A stretch of 64,000 nt of DNA from Norana najaformis. Its lineage: Eukaryota > Annelida > Clitellata > Crassiclitellata > Hormogastridae. This document shows positions 54,501 to 64,000 of the stretch, piece after piece. The stretch covers positions 22,124,480 to 22,188,479 of the forward strand of contig OZ029927.1 of the NCBI GenBank assembly GCA_964023275.1, written 5' to 3'. Each line of letters starts with the position of its first letter. The first letter of the stretch is position 1. The notes under the pieces were generated by a model, which worked only from the letters and a program-made list of their open reading frames with translations, was not told where the DNA came from and made no database searches. Both the position numbers and the translations under genes were made by a program.

Positions 54501-57500
54501 AACCTCAATCGTCACGGAGCGATCAGCATGATTGCTGTTCTGCTTTACGCCTTTACTTCTTGTAAGTCCTTTACGCATTTACATCTTGTCTCTTTACGCC
54601 TTTACTTCTTGTAAGTCCTTTACACTTTTACTTCTTGTCTCTTTACGCATTTTCTTCTTGTAAGTCCTTTACACTTTTACTTCTTGTCTCTTTACTCATT
54701 TACTTCTTGTAAGTCCTTTATGCATTTACATCTTGTCTCTTTATGCCTTTTCTTCTTGTAAGTCTCTTTACGTCTTTATTTCTTGTCCCTTTACACATTT
54801 ACTTCTCGTAAGTCTGTTTATGCATTTATTTCATTAAAAATAAATAACAAAAGAAGCTTCTTGTAAGTCTCTTCATGGAGTTAATTACTAACATATAACG
54901 TGTAACAGTGTAAGATTAGGTAAGGTGTAAACAGTAAATGTAACAAACTTGTTTACATGCCTCGTTAGAAGCTCATCAGAAGCACGAAGGTAAAGGTAAC
55001 ACTTGTTTACATGCTTCTGACGGTAACTCTTCAGAAGCCTAATGGTAATGGTAACACTTGTTTACGTGGCTCTATAGAAACTCCTCAGTGGCGCAAATCT
55101 AAAGGTAACTCGGCTTTTTGGGTCAAGCTTCTGAGAAGTCTTGTAAAGGTGGCGTACAGTTGTGTTATGTTTGTTTGATGCAAATATTTTGCATTTGGTA
55201 TCGATTTTCAGGTATTTCTGGATTTGTCTCGGCCAACATCTACCGAAAAATGGGCGGAGAAAGCTGGGTGACCAACGTCAACCTGACTTCTGCGCTCTTC
55301 ACAGGTCCATAGTTTCTGCATACATTTCTGCCGTTTCACAACGATATACTTTTTTATTAAATTGAGATATTGTCTAACCAGATTGCCTGTGGCATAGGAG
55401 AATATGTGAAGTTGTTTACTGTACAGCTTCTTTAAATGCTGGTTCCCAGTTATATGCTGGTCATGTGCGGACGGATGGCACGTGCAGAGCGTTGGCGAAG
55501 TTTTTACGATTTTGGAATGCAACTTTGCTTATAAGCGACCATTGATTGATGCTTTGTGTTGCAATAGTGTTGCTATAGCAGTTTATTGCTACCTGCTGTA
55601 GCCTGGCTTCTGGTTTCTCTGACCTATCTGAATTCGACCCGACTTCTCCAGTGGATTGTGATTTTCGGTTGCGATTTTGACTTGAAGCGACCTTCGATTG
55701 ATGTATTGGACATTGTGATAACGGCGCCATAGAAGCCATTAGATTAGATTAGAATTAAATTTGCCAAATGTGAAGAAAAAAGAAACTGCTGTGATGCATG
55801 GCGACAGTTTAACTAAGTTCAGCAGAAATACGTCTGATGACAATTAGGCCTAATTTCTCGTTTGGTAAATACTGTTCAGAATGTGAGGCTAGGCAAGTAA
55901 CCGTGAGGCATTGGGCATTATGATAACGGCGCCATAGAAGTCATTAGATTAGATTAGATTTAGTCACCGGCGTGGGCTTCCAGACGTATGGCCCAGCCGA
56001 TGGATTTCCATCCGGAGTGTAACTGAAATCATGTGCACAGTTGCATTTCTGTTGATGGTTGCAGTTCCTTTTGTCATTGTCTGGAGTTTTGTGAATTCTG
56101 TCGCCTGGTTCTACGGATCAACGCAGGCCCTGCCCTTCCAGACCGTTCTCCTTCTCGTCACGATGTGGGCCGCCCGTGAGTTGCTTCCGTCTTCTCATCT
56201 ACTTTGTATTGCATTGTTTTGTATTTTAGTATTATTATTATTATTTTGCATTTATTTTGCACGCAAGGTCAGTAAATCTAAAGGGTCGTAGCATATACCA
56301 GAAACACGGTCGTGGAAGTATCACAGTATGATTATTTGAAGCAGATGGCTCTATTAGACACAGATTCAGGCTAATTTGCAGTTGTCTGTTGCCTGTAAAG
56401 TAGTGGGGTGGAAGATGTTGTAAATATAAATGTACACGTTTTTCTTTAGCGATCGTATGGCCTCGACCCTGCTCATTTTTCAAGGAATTAATCGGGTGAG
56501 ATCCTTCACCACTGCTGCCTGTTTGAATGGGTGCCACGCCATTTAAGGTCCCCGTGTACGGACCTTGTTGAGCCGAGATTCAAATCTCTGGGTTGCAGCT
56601 GATTGCCACCAATCACTGAAGCATACAGAATAACAAATTTCTTAGTTTCTAGGAGTCAATAGAAATTAGTATGTTGTTGTACGCATTGGTGGGCTCTAAG
56701 ATATTGTGGCCATATGGGTTGAGTGGCTGCTATGAATTGGGCCTAAGTGCATCTAATCTAATCAAATCTAAAGACTTCTATAGCGCCGTAATCATAATGC
56801 CCAAGGCATCAGTTGATGGTCGCTTCAAGTCAAAATTACAGTAAAAAATCATAATCCATTGGAGAAGCCAGGTCGAATTCTGATAGGTCAGAGAAACCAG
56901 AAGCCAGGCTATGGTGGGTAATGAAGTTGGAAGATATGTGAATCACATCCTGCCAGTGAAAGATTGTTCCACTGTCCTGGGGCTGAGTGACCAATAATTG
57001 AGTATCCACTCAGAATGGACTTGAATACCCACCTGTATTTTACCAAAATTTTGGTAATAAATAGATAATAAATAGATGAATCAAGAGTGATTTCTGTTGT
57101 AGTGGGATATCCGCTGACTGTCCTTGGTGCATTGGCCGGGAAGTGGTGTACGTCTGGATTCGATGCCCCGATTCGAACAAAGAACATTCCACGAGAAATT
57201 CCTCCTGTTGCCTGGTATCGAACTGGCCCAGTGCACTGCATTGTGGGTGGATTTTTGCCATTCAGGTACCATAGTTTTCGTAGCAGTCAATTGTGAAAGA
57301 CTCATACGGTATTGCTTAGCACACTTGTCTCTATAGAGACTTGTCAGAAGAGTAGCCCTGAGGTCAAAGGATTATTTGTAAAAGTAAGTAAAGTAAAGTA
57401 TCCCAAATCCTACAAGTGAGATGTAGAGGAGGCGCTCATTTCCTTTTCTTTAGGCCCTTGAGCCGACAATGGATGAATCCCAAGGTCCTAGACATGGGGT

Positions 57501-58992
57501 CAGTGCATTGCAGGACTTGCAGTTTACCTCCCAGCTTACGCCGGTACCAAATTGCACTGGTTGGTGACAGAGGCACGGTGTGCACAAACAACTTGCCCAA
57601 GGTCGTTACATGGAGTCAAACCCACAACCGCATGATCACTGACCAAATGTGTTGCCTTGATACTTTTGTGTTGTGATAGTTATTTTAGAACAGCCTCTGC
57701 CCTAACCAACAACTTCAGTCAGACAGCAGACTCTCTACTGCATGGGATTCAATTGGAAACCCTTTGATGATCCATCAAAGTGTACTGGATTGGATTCAAA
57801 TAGAGTCCCGTTGAGGGGCCCTGCACTATCAAAGTATCCCACATTGTAGCAGTTAGCACTCTGTTGGACGTCTACGTCTGCAAGGGCGTTGGGGGTGGAT
57901 AATGCCAAATTTGGAAGTGACATGGGTCCAGAGTGGGTTATTTTTTGCAGACATCTTTTATGGACGACCACGAAGCCCACGAAATGTCACTGTGCCACCC
58001 CGTTTTTCTGTACCACCCTGACGATAACTTGAAGACCGATGCATTGGTTGATTTTAGCGCCATATCAGTGGAGTTGTACTACGTCTTTGCAACACTCTGG
58101 GGCCGGGAACAGTACACTCTCTACGGAATACTCCTGATCGTATTTGCGATACTGCTGAGCGTCACAGCATGCATCTCAGTTGCACTGACCTACTTCCAGC
58201 TGTCCGCAGAGGACTATCGCTGGTGGTGGAGATCTGTGTTTAGTGCGGGGTAAGATCAGAACGTACATTTCATAGCAAGATCAGGTCAGACCTTTTGCAT
58301 AGCGAGGTCAGGTCATATGCATAGCAAGGTCAGGTCATTTGCATAGCAATCAGGTCAGGTCAAGTTCATAAAAGTACAGGTCAGATCAGGTGAGGTTGGG
58401 TCGTTTGCAAAGCAAGGTCAGGTCATCTCAGGTTCGTAGCAAGGTCAGGTCAGACCATTTGCATAGTGAGGTCAGGTCATATGCATAGCGAGGTCAGGTC
58501 ATTTGCATAGCAATCAGGTCAGGTCAAGTTTATAAAAATATAAGTCAGATCAGGTGAGGTTGGTTCGCTTGCAGTAGCAAGGTCAGGTCATCTCAGGTTC
58601 GTAGCAAGGTCAGGTCAGGCCGTTTGCATACAAGAACAACTTCCCACATATTTCTAAACTAATTTTTCAGTCCTCAGGGATCATTCCTACTTTGGGTAAA
58701 AACAACAATACAAATAATAACAGTATATTAATAAAAATAATAATACTAGATGCTTAATCGTTGCTTCCTTTGCTGTAAATCTGATTTCAGATCGACCGGA
58801 TTCTTCGTCTTCATTTACGCGATGTTCTACTACTTCCGGCGTTCCAACATGTCCGGAACTCTGCAGATGGCAGAGTTTTTTGGATACACGTTCCTCGCAT
58901 GCTACATCTTCTTCCTCATGCTAGGAACCGTGTCGTTTTTCTCCGCTCTCAAGTTTGTTCGCTACATCTACGTCAACGTTAAGATGGACTAG
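48598..58992 (+). CDS. TM9SF1: TM9SF1, transmembrane 9 superfamily member 1 (complete, 15 exons)
   Basis: Complete nonaspanin, a nine-span membrane protein of the endosome/Golgi system, 596 residues (human about 606). Exons: 48598-48708, 49465-49554, 50005-50086, 50292-50396, 51385-51503, 52311-52423, 52906-52969, 53279-53350, 53872-54019, 54436-54561, 55212-55304, 56065-56175, 57103-57265, 58058-58249, 58791-58992. All phases agree. A signal peptide and lumenal domain ([29 protein letters not shown]) precede TM1 in exon 8. The cytosolic loop contains [15 protein letters not shown], followed by the multispan domain ([19 protein letters not shown]). The C terminus YVNVKMD keeps the KXD motif that retains family members in the Golgi. 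A second ATG at 48625 is an alternative start. Intron 4 has a GC donor. Introns carry SINEs, a hAT element and minisatellites. Confidence 0.97.
48895..49018 (+). repeat. SINE-A 3' part, TM9SF1 intron 1
   Basis: GTCGATTTTGTTTTGATTGA, CCTGTGAATAAGCTGATTCC, tail TTTACGATTACGA. Confidence 0.75.
49603..49735 (-). mobile_element. LINE family G 3' end, TM9SF1 intron 2
   Basis: TCTAATCTAATCC, CTTTTATAGCGCTGTTACCA, GGCATGGTCGAAATCC. Confidence 0.7.
49743..49985. repeat. GGT/GATGAT-rich array, TM9SF1 intron 2
   Basis: GGTGGT, TGGTCATGG and GATGAT units over 240 bp, ending 20 bp before exon 3. Confidence 0.9.
50397..50398 (+). other. TM9SF1: Non-canonical GC 5' splice site of TM9SF1 intron 4
   Basis: Exon 4 must end at ATTG (50396) for the protein to continue [11 protein letters not shown] in phase 1. 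The following bases are GCAAGA, a good GC-AG donor context. No GT gives the conserved protein here. Confidence 0.85.
50425..50670 (-). repeat. SINE-F copy, TM9SF1 intron 4
   Basis: GACGTAGAGGAGGCGCTCAT, GGACACGGGGCCAGTGCATC, CATGGAGTTGAACCCGTAAC. It begins 30 bp after the GC donor of exon 4. Confidence 0.8.
50865..51035. repeat. CTTGC pentanucleotide array, TM9SF1 intron 4
   Basis: Degenerate CTTGC/CTTGT/TTTTGT units, related to the CTTAC arrays elsewhere. Confidence 0.8.
51817..52156. mobile_element. Non-autonomous hAT element, TM9SF1 intron 5
   Basis: Ends CAGGGGTGGGCAAACT and AGTTTGCCCACATCTG are near-perfect inverted repeats of the widespread hAT type, with internal GGGGGCC/GGCCAGATCCAGCC. 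A 36-bp block containing the left terminus is duplicated just outside (starting about 51761). Confidence 0.8.
52160..52290 (-). repeat. LINE end module with GTAT tail, TM9SF1 intron 5
   Basis: A GTAT array followed by TTATTTAGCGTATTTTAAG and AACCTCTCAGAGGCG, the same module as 6815 and 12540. Confidence 0.6.
52565..52820. repeat. CTTAC/CTTAT pentanucleotide array, TM9SF1 intron 6
   Basis: TTACC, TTATC and TTAGC units over 255 bp. Confidence 0.9.
54545..54830 (+). repeat. TM9SF1: 49-bp tandem repeat copying the exon 10/intron 10 junction of TM9SF1
   Basis: The last bases of exon 10 plus its donor (TTTACTTCTT|GTAAGT) recur five more times. Donor-like GT dinucleotides are at 54562 (the real one), 54611, 54660, 54709, 54758 and 54808, a spacing of 49, 49, 49, 49 and 50 bp. 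Each copy keeps GTAAGT. Using any downstream copy would add 49 bases or a multiple and usually shift the frame. Confidence 0.9.
55545..55762 (+). mobile_element. LINE family G 3' end, TM9SF1 intron 11
   Basis: TCTGACCTATCTGAATTCGA, GATAACGGCGCCATAGAAG, tail ATTAGATTAGA. A second terminal fragment of the same sense is at 55905-55962. Confidence 0.8.
56425..56595 (-). repeat. SINE-B copy, TM9SF1 intron 12
   Basis: AATGTACACGTTTTTCTTTA, GGGTGCCACGCCATTTAAGG, GATTCAAATCTCTGG. Confidence 0.8.
56753..57000 (-). mobile_element. LINE family G 3' end, TM9SF1 intron 12
   Basis: TCTAATCTAATCAAATC, TATAGCGCCGTAATCATAAT, GGTCGAATTCTGATAGGTCA and, upstream in sense, CAGTGGAACAATC, the complement of a WNSLP-type coding block. 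Confidence 0.75.
57395..57660 (-). repeat. SINE-F copy, TM9SF1 intron 13
   Basis: GATGTAGAGGAGGCGCTCAT, AGGACTTGCAGTTTACC, TTGCCCAAGGTCGTTACATG. Confidence 0.8.
58255..58630. repeat. AGGTCAGGTCA repeat, TM9SF1 intron 14
   Basis: A block of about 155 bp of GCATAGCAAGGTCAGGTC units (58290-58440) is duplicated at 58450-58625, right after the exon 14 donor. Confidence 0.85.
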
Positions 58993-59212
58993 CGTCGAAA
59001 TCTCATTTGTACCGGTCGACCTGCCAATTCAGTCGGAAGCGGAGATTAAAGGGTTAATCGAGAACTCTGTTGTTTAGTTGTTAGGGAAGGTTTGCTTAAA
59101 CGTCGTGCATGATTTGGTTTAGTTGGCATTTATAAGTGTCTGTATGGAATATTTGATAGCATCATTTAAGGTACTTCTTGATAGCTGAATTATTTAAAAC
59201 TTCTAAAATCGT

Positions 59213-59400
59213 ATTCACTAACTCCAAATTTCTAAAGCGCTATTTAAAAGGGTAAGCGCAGGGCACCAGCTTATTCACAAGTGCTGTGTCGATTACTGGG
59301 GTTGTCCATAGATGCCATGTCAAGAATCAAGTCTGGTTGCCAGGAGACCAGAGAAGGGGAAAGGAGCTGTTAGGGTGGGTTGAGAGAAATGAGAAGGCAT
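59213..59400 (-). repeat. Retroposon family L, copy 2
   Basis: An inverted match to 5650-5832: CTCCAAATTTCTAAAGCGC, GGGCACCAGCTTATTCAC, GGTTGCCAGGAGACC. Confidence 0.65.
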
Positions 59401-59615
59401 CTCACATTTCCGGGACTCACATTTCTGTGCTCTTATTCACATTTCAGCACTTCTGATTCAGTGTTATGTGCTTTGGATTAACATTTCTGTGTGACTTTGT
59501 GCATGTTACGAGTTTTTGTAATAATGTTTATTACTTACAATGATCTGTTTACGGTTTAGCTGGAGTAGCTGTCCATGCAGACGCATAGCAAATTCTAACG
59601 TTGATGTTTGTTTTG

Positions 59616-59818
59616 TGTGGGGCACAGTTGCCGACTGGATAGAGCGCTCGGCTTGTAATGTAGAGAGTAAGGGTTTAAGCCTCCTCCTCTAAAATGGTTA
59701 CTGTTTAGGGACCTTGAGCAAGTCCTTAACTCACAATTGCTCAGCGCCATTGATTGATGCTTAGTCTTTAGGCATTGGCACTTAATAAATGCAGAAATAA
59801 TAGTAATAATAATAATAA
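59616..59818 (+). repeat. SINE-D copy in the TM9SF1 3' region
   Basis: GGGGCACAGTTGCCGACTGG, GGGTTTAAGCCTCC, core CTTGAGCAAGTCCTTAACTC. It includes an AATAAA at 59784. Confidence 0.85.
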
Positions 59819-60139
59819 TTTATGGAGAGATTTGAATTGGCGTTGTGCCAGTATTTTGCTGATGTAGTTGACCGGTGTGTTTTCAGATGTTTTGCTGATT
59901 TCTGTTGCTGTAGCTAACCACTTGTGTAGCACCTTTTAAGATCATTTTTGTCTTTCACTGACATTCAAGTAAACACTGAGGAAGATGAGGAACGTGTAGT
60001 TGAAGAGCTACGTGTAATTGAAGAGCTCTGCTTGTTTTATTACCGCTTACTTTGTTCTTTTTTTGTTTATTTTTTAAAAACTGCTTTTGTTTTCTCTATA
60101 TTTGCGTTTCATTATTTTTGTGCTGTTCCACTGTGGCAA

Positions 60140-60145
60140 AATAAA
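60140..60145 (+). terminator. Candidate TM9SF1 polyadenylation signal AATAAA
   Basis: AATAAA in a unique-sequence context about 1.15 kb after the TM9SF1 stop. An earlier AATAAA at 59784-59789 is inside a SINE (59616-59818) and could be used instead. The segment between carries an unrelated short open frame that I take to be 3' UTR. Confidence 0.4.
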
Positions 60146-60427
60146 GTTTATGCATACCTGTAGTGCATTTTAGAAGCTGTCAGAAGCACTGCTTCTTACT
60201 AGTGTTTGAGTTCTAGCAGTGTATGTTCTGTTGACGTTCTTTAAACGAGTCTCGGAGAGAGGTTGAGAATAAAATCCTAGGGTCAAAAATAGGATTTCAT
60301 ATATGTATGTACGTATCTGAATATTTATGTGGTGCCTTTAAATAACCTCACAAAGGTGCTGAAGTGTGTGACAGGCTTGGTCGCCTTTGTTAGACCTAAA
60401 GCCTTGGGTCTAGGCCTGTATCTTCAG

Positions 60428-60618
60428 TAATCGTAATCGTAATTCCGGGATTTCTACAGTGCCCAGCTTATTCACAGGCGCTCAGTCAAAAGAAAATCGA
60501 TAGGCAAAAGGGTCCGGTTCCAGGTCAAGATCCAAATATCAGATGGAGAGACAGCGTGGCAGCTACAGGGGTGGTGTTTGGGGTTGGAGAGCAGAGAGAG
60601 ATAAGAGGAAGAAGGGAT
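60428..60618 (-). repeat. SINE-A copy
   Basis: AATCGTAATCGTAATTCCGG, GCGCTCAGTCAAAAGAAAAT, AGAGAGATAAGAGGAAGAAG. Confidence 0.85.
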
Positions 60619-60718
60619 GTCAGGATAGGTCAGTCTTAAGTATTGGTAGTGGAGCAAGGCCTTTCGATAGATCTATGCCTGGGCCTTAAACAGAAGTCTG
60701 TGTGTATGATGTTATGTA

Positions 60719-60910
60719 TGTGGGGCACGGTAGCCGACTGGTTTGAGCGCTTGGCTTGTAATGCGATGAGTACAGGTTCGAGCCCTACCCAAGATGGTTA
60801 CTGTGTAGGGACCTTGAGCAAGTCCTTCACTCACAATTGCTCAGCGCCATTGATTGATGCTTAGTCATTAGATAGCGGCGCTTAATAAATGCAGAAATAA
60901 TAATATTAAT
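60719..60910 (+). repeat. SINE-D copy, well preserved
   Basis: GGGGCACGGTAGCCGACTGG, TACAGGTTCGAGCCC, CTTGAGCAAGTCCTTCACTC, GGCGCTTAATAAATGCAG, AAT tail. This is the best copy for reading the family consensus. Confidence 0.9.
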
Positions 60911-61129
60911 ATACATACACCAGACACTTGTTAAGAAAAATTCTTATGCAACATGGATCACGAAATTAGGTATGGTTGAGAAAAAAGTCGTTAAAACACA
61001 CCTTCGTTGTAAGGTGGGTTCTTGTTTTGTTTCATGGCTCTCAAGGACAATGTTACAAGTTTCAGGTGTGTTTTATCCATGAACAGCTAATTTCCTTTTG
61101 CGCTTTTCACACACTTCAGCCAAAACTTC

Positions 61130-61265
61130 AGACTTTCCAAGTATGTAAACAAGTAAGACATGCCAGGTGTCCATCAGCTGAGCGAGGAATCGGAGGCGTA
61201 AGGCAGGAATTTTAGGATTCTCACCGAATTCCAATTTTTTACTCATTTCATGAAGATATAAACAT
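61130..61265 (-). mobile_element. LINE family H, 3' fragment
   Basis: TGCCAGGTGTCCATCAGCTG, AGCGAGGAATCGGAGGCG, matching 14990-15040. Confidence 0.6.
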
Positions 61266-61613
61266 GAAAAAACTGCTGCAAATGGTTTTTTCAAGAATCT
61301 AGAATCTTGAATTTGATGATTGCCAAATGTTGCTGTTGTGACAGGTTGATGTAATTTTTTAGCGTTGTATCTTATTTGCATTTGTTTTTTTTTTGTAGTT
61401 TGTAGGTGTTTATTTAATTACTGAGGTGAAAACTAATAACTAGCAGCAGTGGACAGGAAATCTTTGTTTTTTCAGTTAAATAACCATAACAAATAACCAT
61501 TAACCAATTAATCTCTGAATTCGTCTGTCTTTGTTTATTGTATTCTGGTGCAAGTGCAGCTTTAAATTTAAAAATGTTTAGCTGTGCTTTTATTATTATT
61601 ATTATTAGTGGTA

Positions 61614-61646
<33 letters not shown>

Positions 61647-61782
61647 GAAATGACAATAAAGAGAAGTCTACCAATAGAGGCGGTCGTGAGTATGAGGTGT
61701 TAACAACTTCTGTTTTCTTAGCGTCAGCACGTGAGGTCAGGTGGTCAGCCCTCTGCCTCGCCGCCTGATCTCACCTGCTGTG

Positions 61783-61835
61783 TAATCGTAATTCAGAGAC
61801 TTCTACAGCGCCCAACAAAAAGGGTTCGGTTCCAT
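61783..61835 (-). repeat. SINE-A 3' fragment
   Basis: TAATCGTAATTCAGAGACTT, CAGCGCCCAACAAAAAGGG. Confidence 0.6.
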
Positions 61836-61934
61836 ATAATAATAATAATAATAATCCACATTACACTGAAGTTTTTTAAAGTATCGACCTTCGTATAATA
61901 ATAGTAATAATTTTAAGAGATGGATTATCGACTA

Positions 61935-62450
61935 TCTTAAATGTTGAGCTGTCGGATGAGAAACGGCTCCAGGCGTCCCTTCCGGTAAGGGATGGCGGTC
62001 TTGGGATTAGCTGGGCTTCTACGCTGGCACTTTCTGCCTTCTTGGCCTCTGCTGCAAGCACAAGCGAACTCCAAACACATACTGCCACCAGAATCAGCCG
62101 GTACCTCAGATGAGGTAGTGTTTGGATGCATGGAATGTGACAGTTTCTGACACATCTGCAGTGTCACATCTAGGATTGACTTCAACCGGACCAAGTGAAG
62201 CTGTAAACCGGGCATTCTCAGCCAAAAGGCTAAAATACGCCACTATAGCCCAAACCCACTCTTTTGTGGCGGTCGCACTGGAGACCAGCGGCGCATGGAG
62301 TACGGAAGGATTGGATTTTGTGTGGGAGTTAGGACGAAGGATGACAATGGCAACCCACGACCCAAGGGAGACCAGCTACCTGCTTCAAAGACTCTCAGTA
62401 GCTGTCCAGCGTGGGAACGCCATCTGCTTCTCTGGAACTCTAATATGAAC
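61935..62450 (+). mobile_element. LINE ORF2 C-terminal relic
   Basis: The plus strand reads DEKRLQASLPVRDGGLGIS and LALSAFLASAASTSELQ, then, in another frame, HSFVAVALETSGAWSTEGLD and LLQRLSVAVQRGNAICFSGT. These are consecutive signatures of a LINE class whose post-RT region carries the LGxxGxRxxxxTxDxRxxxFLxQRxSxAxQRGNA block. At least one frameshift separates them. Confidence 0.8.
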
Positions 62451-62488
62451 ATATAGGATAACAATAATACCAATAACTTAGAAAAGTC

Positions 62489-62489
<1 letters not shown>

Positions 62490-62540
<51 letters not shown>

Positions 62541-62575
62541 CAACAACAACAACAACAATAATAATATAATAATAA
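62490..62575. repeat. AAT/AAC triplet array
   Basis: About 85 bp of AAT with an AAC interruption, just after the LINE relic, probably its expanded tail. Confidence 0.85.
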
Positions 62576-62934
62576 TTTCAGTCCAAAGGGATTACAAGTG
62601 CCCTAGGAAAAAGTAATTAAACGCTCCACTTAGACACCTTTAAAAAGCTCTCCAATAGGCTATATATTTGTCAACGGTTACTGCTTTTGTAGGTGAACTC
62701 TCAAATTGGGTTAAAGGTGTAGTAAGCCTAACAAGGAGAACTATCAAAATTTTTTATACCGCCGCCAACTGCATTTGATGCCATAAGATGTCGTTCAGCT
62801 CTGGGAACCAATGGAGAGCTAGTGCGATATCATTCAGAATAAAGTAAGATCAACGCAAACTGCTCTGAGGGTCGCCGATGTCACTAAATGCTGAACAATA
62901 TTACCAAAAGAGTTTTGTTAGTACTGTCCTGACT

Positions 62935-63152
62935 ATCCTGCTCTGACACCCTTATCTCTCTCCGCTCCAATCCCAAACACCGCCCACCGTAGCTGCCACG
63001 CTGTCTCTCTGTCTGACTTTTGGATCTTGACATGGATCCGAACCGTTTCTGCATATCGATTTTGTTTTGACTGAGCGCCTGTGAATAAGGTGGTCCCCGT
63101 GACGTGGCTTTCGTTGGTCGCTGCAAAAATCTTCGGATTATGATCACGATTA
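62935..63152 (+). repeat. SINE-A copy
   Basis: CGCTCCAATCCCAAACACCG, ATCGATTTTGTTTTGACTGA, CTTCGGATTATGATCACGAT. Confidence 0.88.
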
Positions 63153-63159
63153 CTACATG

Positions 63160-63262
63160 AAATACAGAGTTTCATTTAGACGGGCAACGATGATGAAGGA
63201 TCTCACCCGATTAATTCATTGAAAAATGAGCAGGGTCGGGGCCTTAGGGTCGCTAAACATTT
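63160..63262 (+). repeat. SINE-B 3' part, upstream of Scribble
   Basis: GGATCTCACCCGATTAATTC, CGGGGCCTTAGGGTCGC. Confidence 0.7.
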
Positions 63263-63366
63263 ATCAAATCGCTGAAGAACTGGGAAAATTACACAATATT
63301 TTATAACTTTTGTGCCTGTTAGTTACTTGCTTACTTACGCACTAGAACATCGACGCACACCTCTAG

Positions 63367-63971
<605 letters not shown>

Positions 63972-64000
63972 TTAATGTCGTTTATGTTATTGAGTGATTG

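Overview
The window is nuclear DNA from an animal, most likely a marine invertebrate (a spiralian or an invertebrate deuterostome; I cannot place it further). The evidence is intron-rich metazoan genes with GT-AG introns, and intergenic and intronic DNA packed with tRNA-headed SINEs, 3'-truncated LINEs, small DNA transposons and long microsatellites. There are no bacterial-style operons, no CRISPR array and no free-standing tRNA or rRNA gene.

Four host genes are recognised from reconstructed exons whose splice phases agree. (1) At the left edge, on the minus strand, are three in-phase exons of a P4-ATPase lipid flippase (1507-3384), covering TM1, TM2 and the start of the actuator domain. The rest of the gene lies off the left edge or in exons I could not find. 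(2) At 27970-34147, on the minus strand, is a five-exon CMP-class (Dve/compass/SATB) homeobox gene of about 675 residues: ubiquitin-like oligomerisation domain, CUT-like domain, then a C-terminal homeodomain with a 10-residue insertion and no CUT repeats. (3) At 48598-58992, on the plus strand, is a complete 15-exon TM9SF1 gene (596 residues, C-terminal KMD). (4) At 63544-63705, on the plus strand, is the first coding exon of Scribble, running off the right edge.

Two further genes are less certain. A minus-strand gene of unknown function has candidate exons at 17417-17342, 16993-16881, 16350-16204, 8575-8461 and 7992-7878. A cysteine-rich secreted peptide is encoded by an exon at 21306-21536, between two CTTAC pentanucleotide arrays; a TATA-bearing possible first exon lies about 7.5 kb upstream.

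By region: 0-4 kb, flippase exons plus LINE relics; 4-14 kb, hAT element, SINEs, LINE 3' ends, microsatellites and the last exons of the unknown gene; 14.1-19.2 kb, a 5.1-kb segment bounded by related inverted ends and subterminal repeat arrays that contains the upstream exons of the unknown gene; 19-27 kb, LINE end, palindromes, Cys-rich exon, SINE and LINE fragments; 28-34 kb, homeobox gene; 34-48 kb, repeat-dominated DNA with a probable solo LTR and an inverted-repeat pair; 48.6-59 kb, TM9SF1; 59-63.3 kb, SINEs and a LINE; 63.5 kb to the end, Scribble and a SINE.

The repeats have a common logic. At least seven families end in a short module resembling GCGCTATATAA followed by a family-specific microsatellite: ATTACG, ATTTAC, ATTAGA, AAT, CATA, CATT or ATTACA. 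Much of the simple-sequence DNA here therefore looks like expanded retroposon tails. The strand given for a SINE or LINE is the one that places this tail at the 3' end. The most striking host-gene oddity is in TM9SF1 intron 10, where the exon 10/intron 10 junction itself has been tandemly copied, giving five extra GTAAGT donor sites at a 49-bp spacing.
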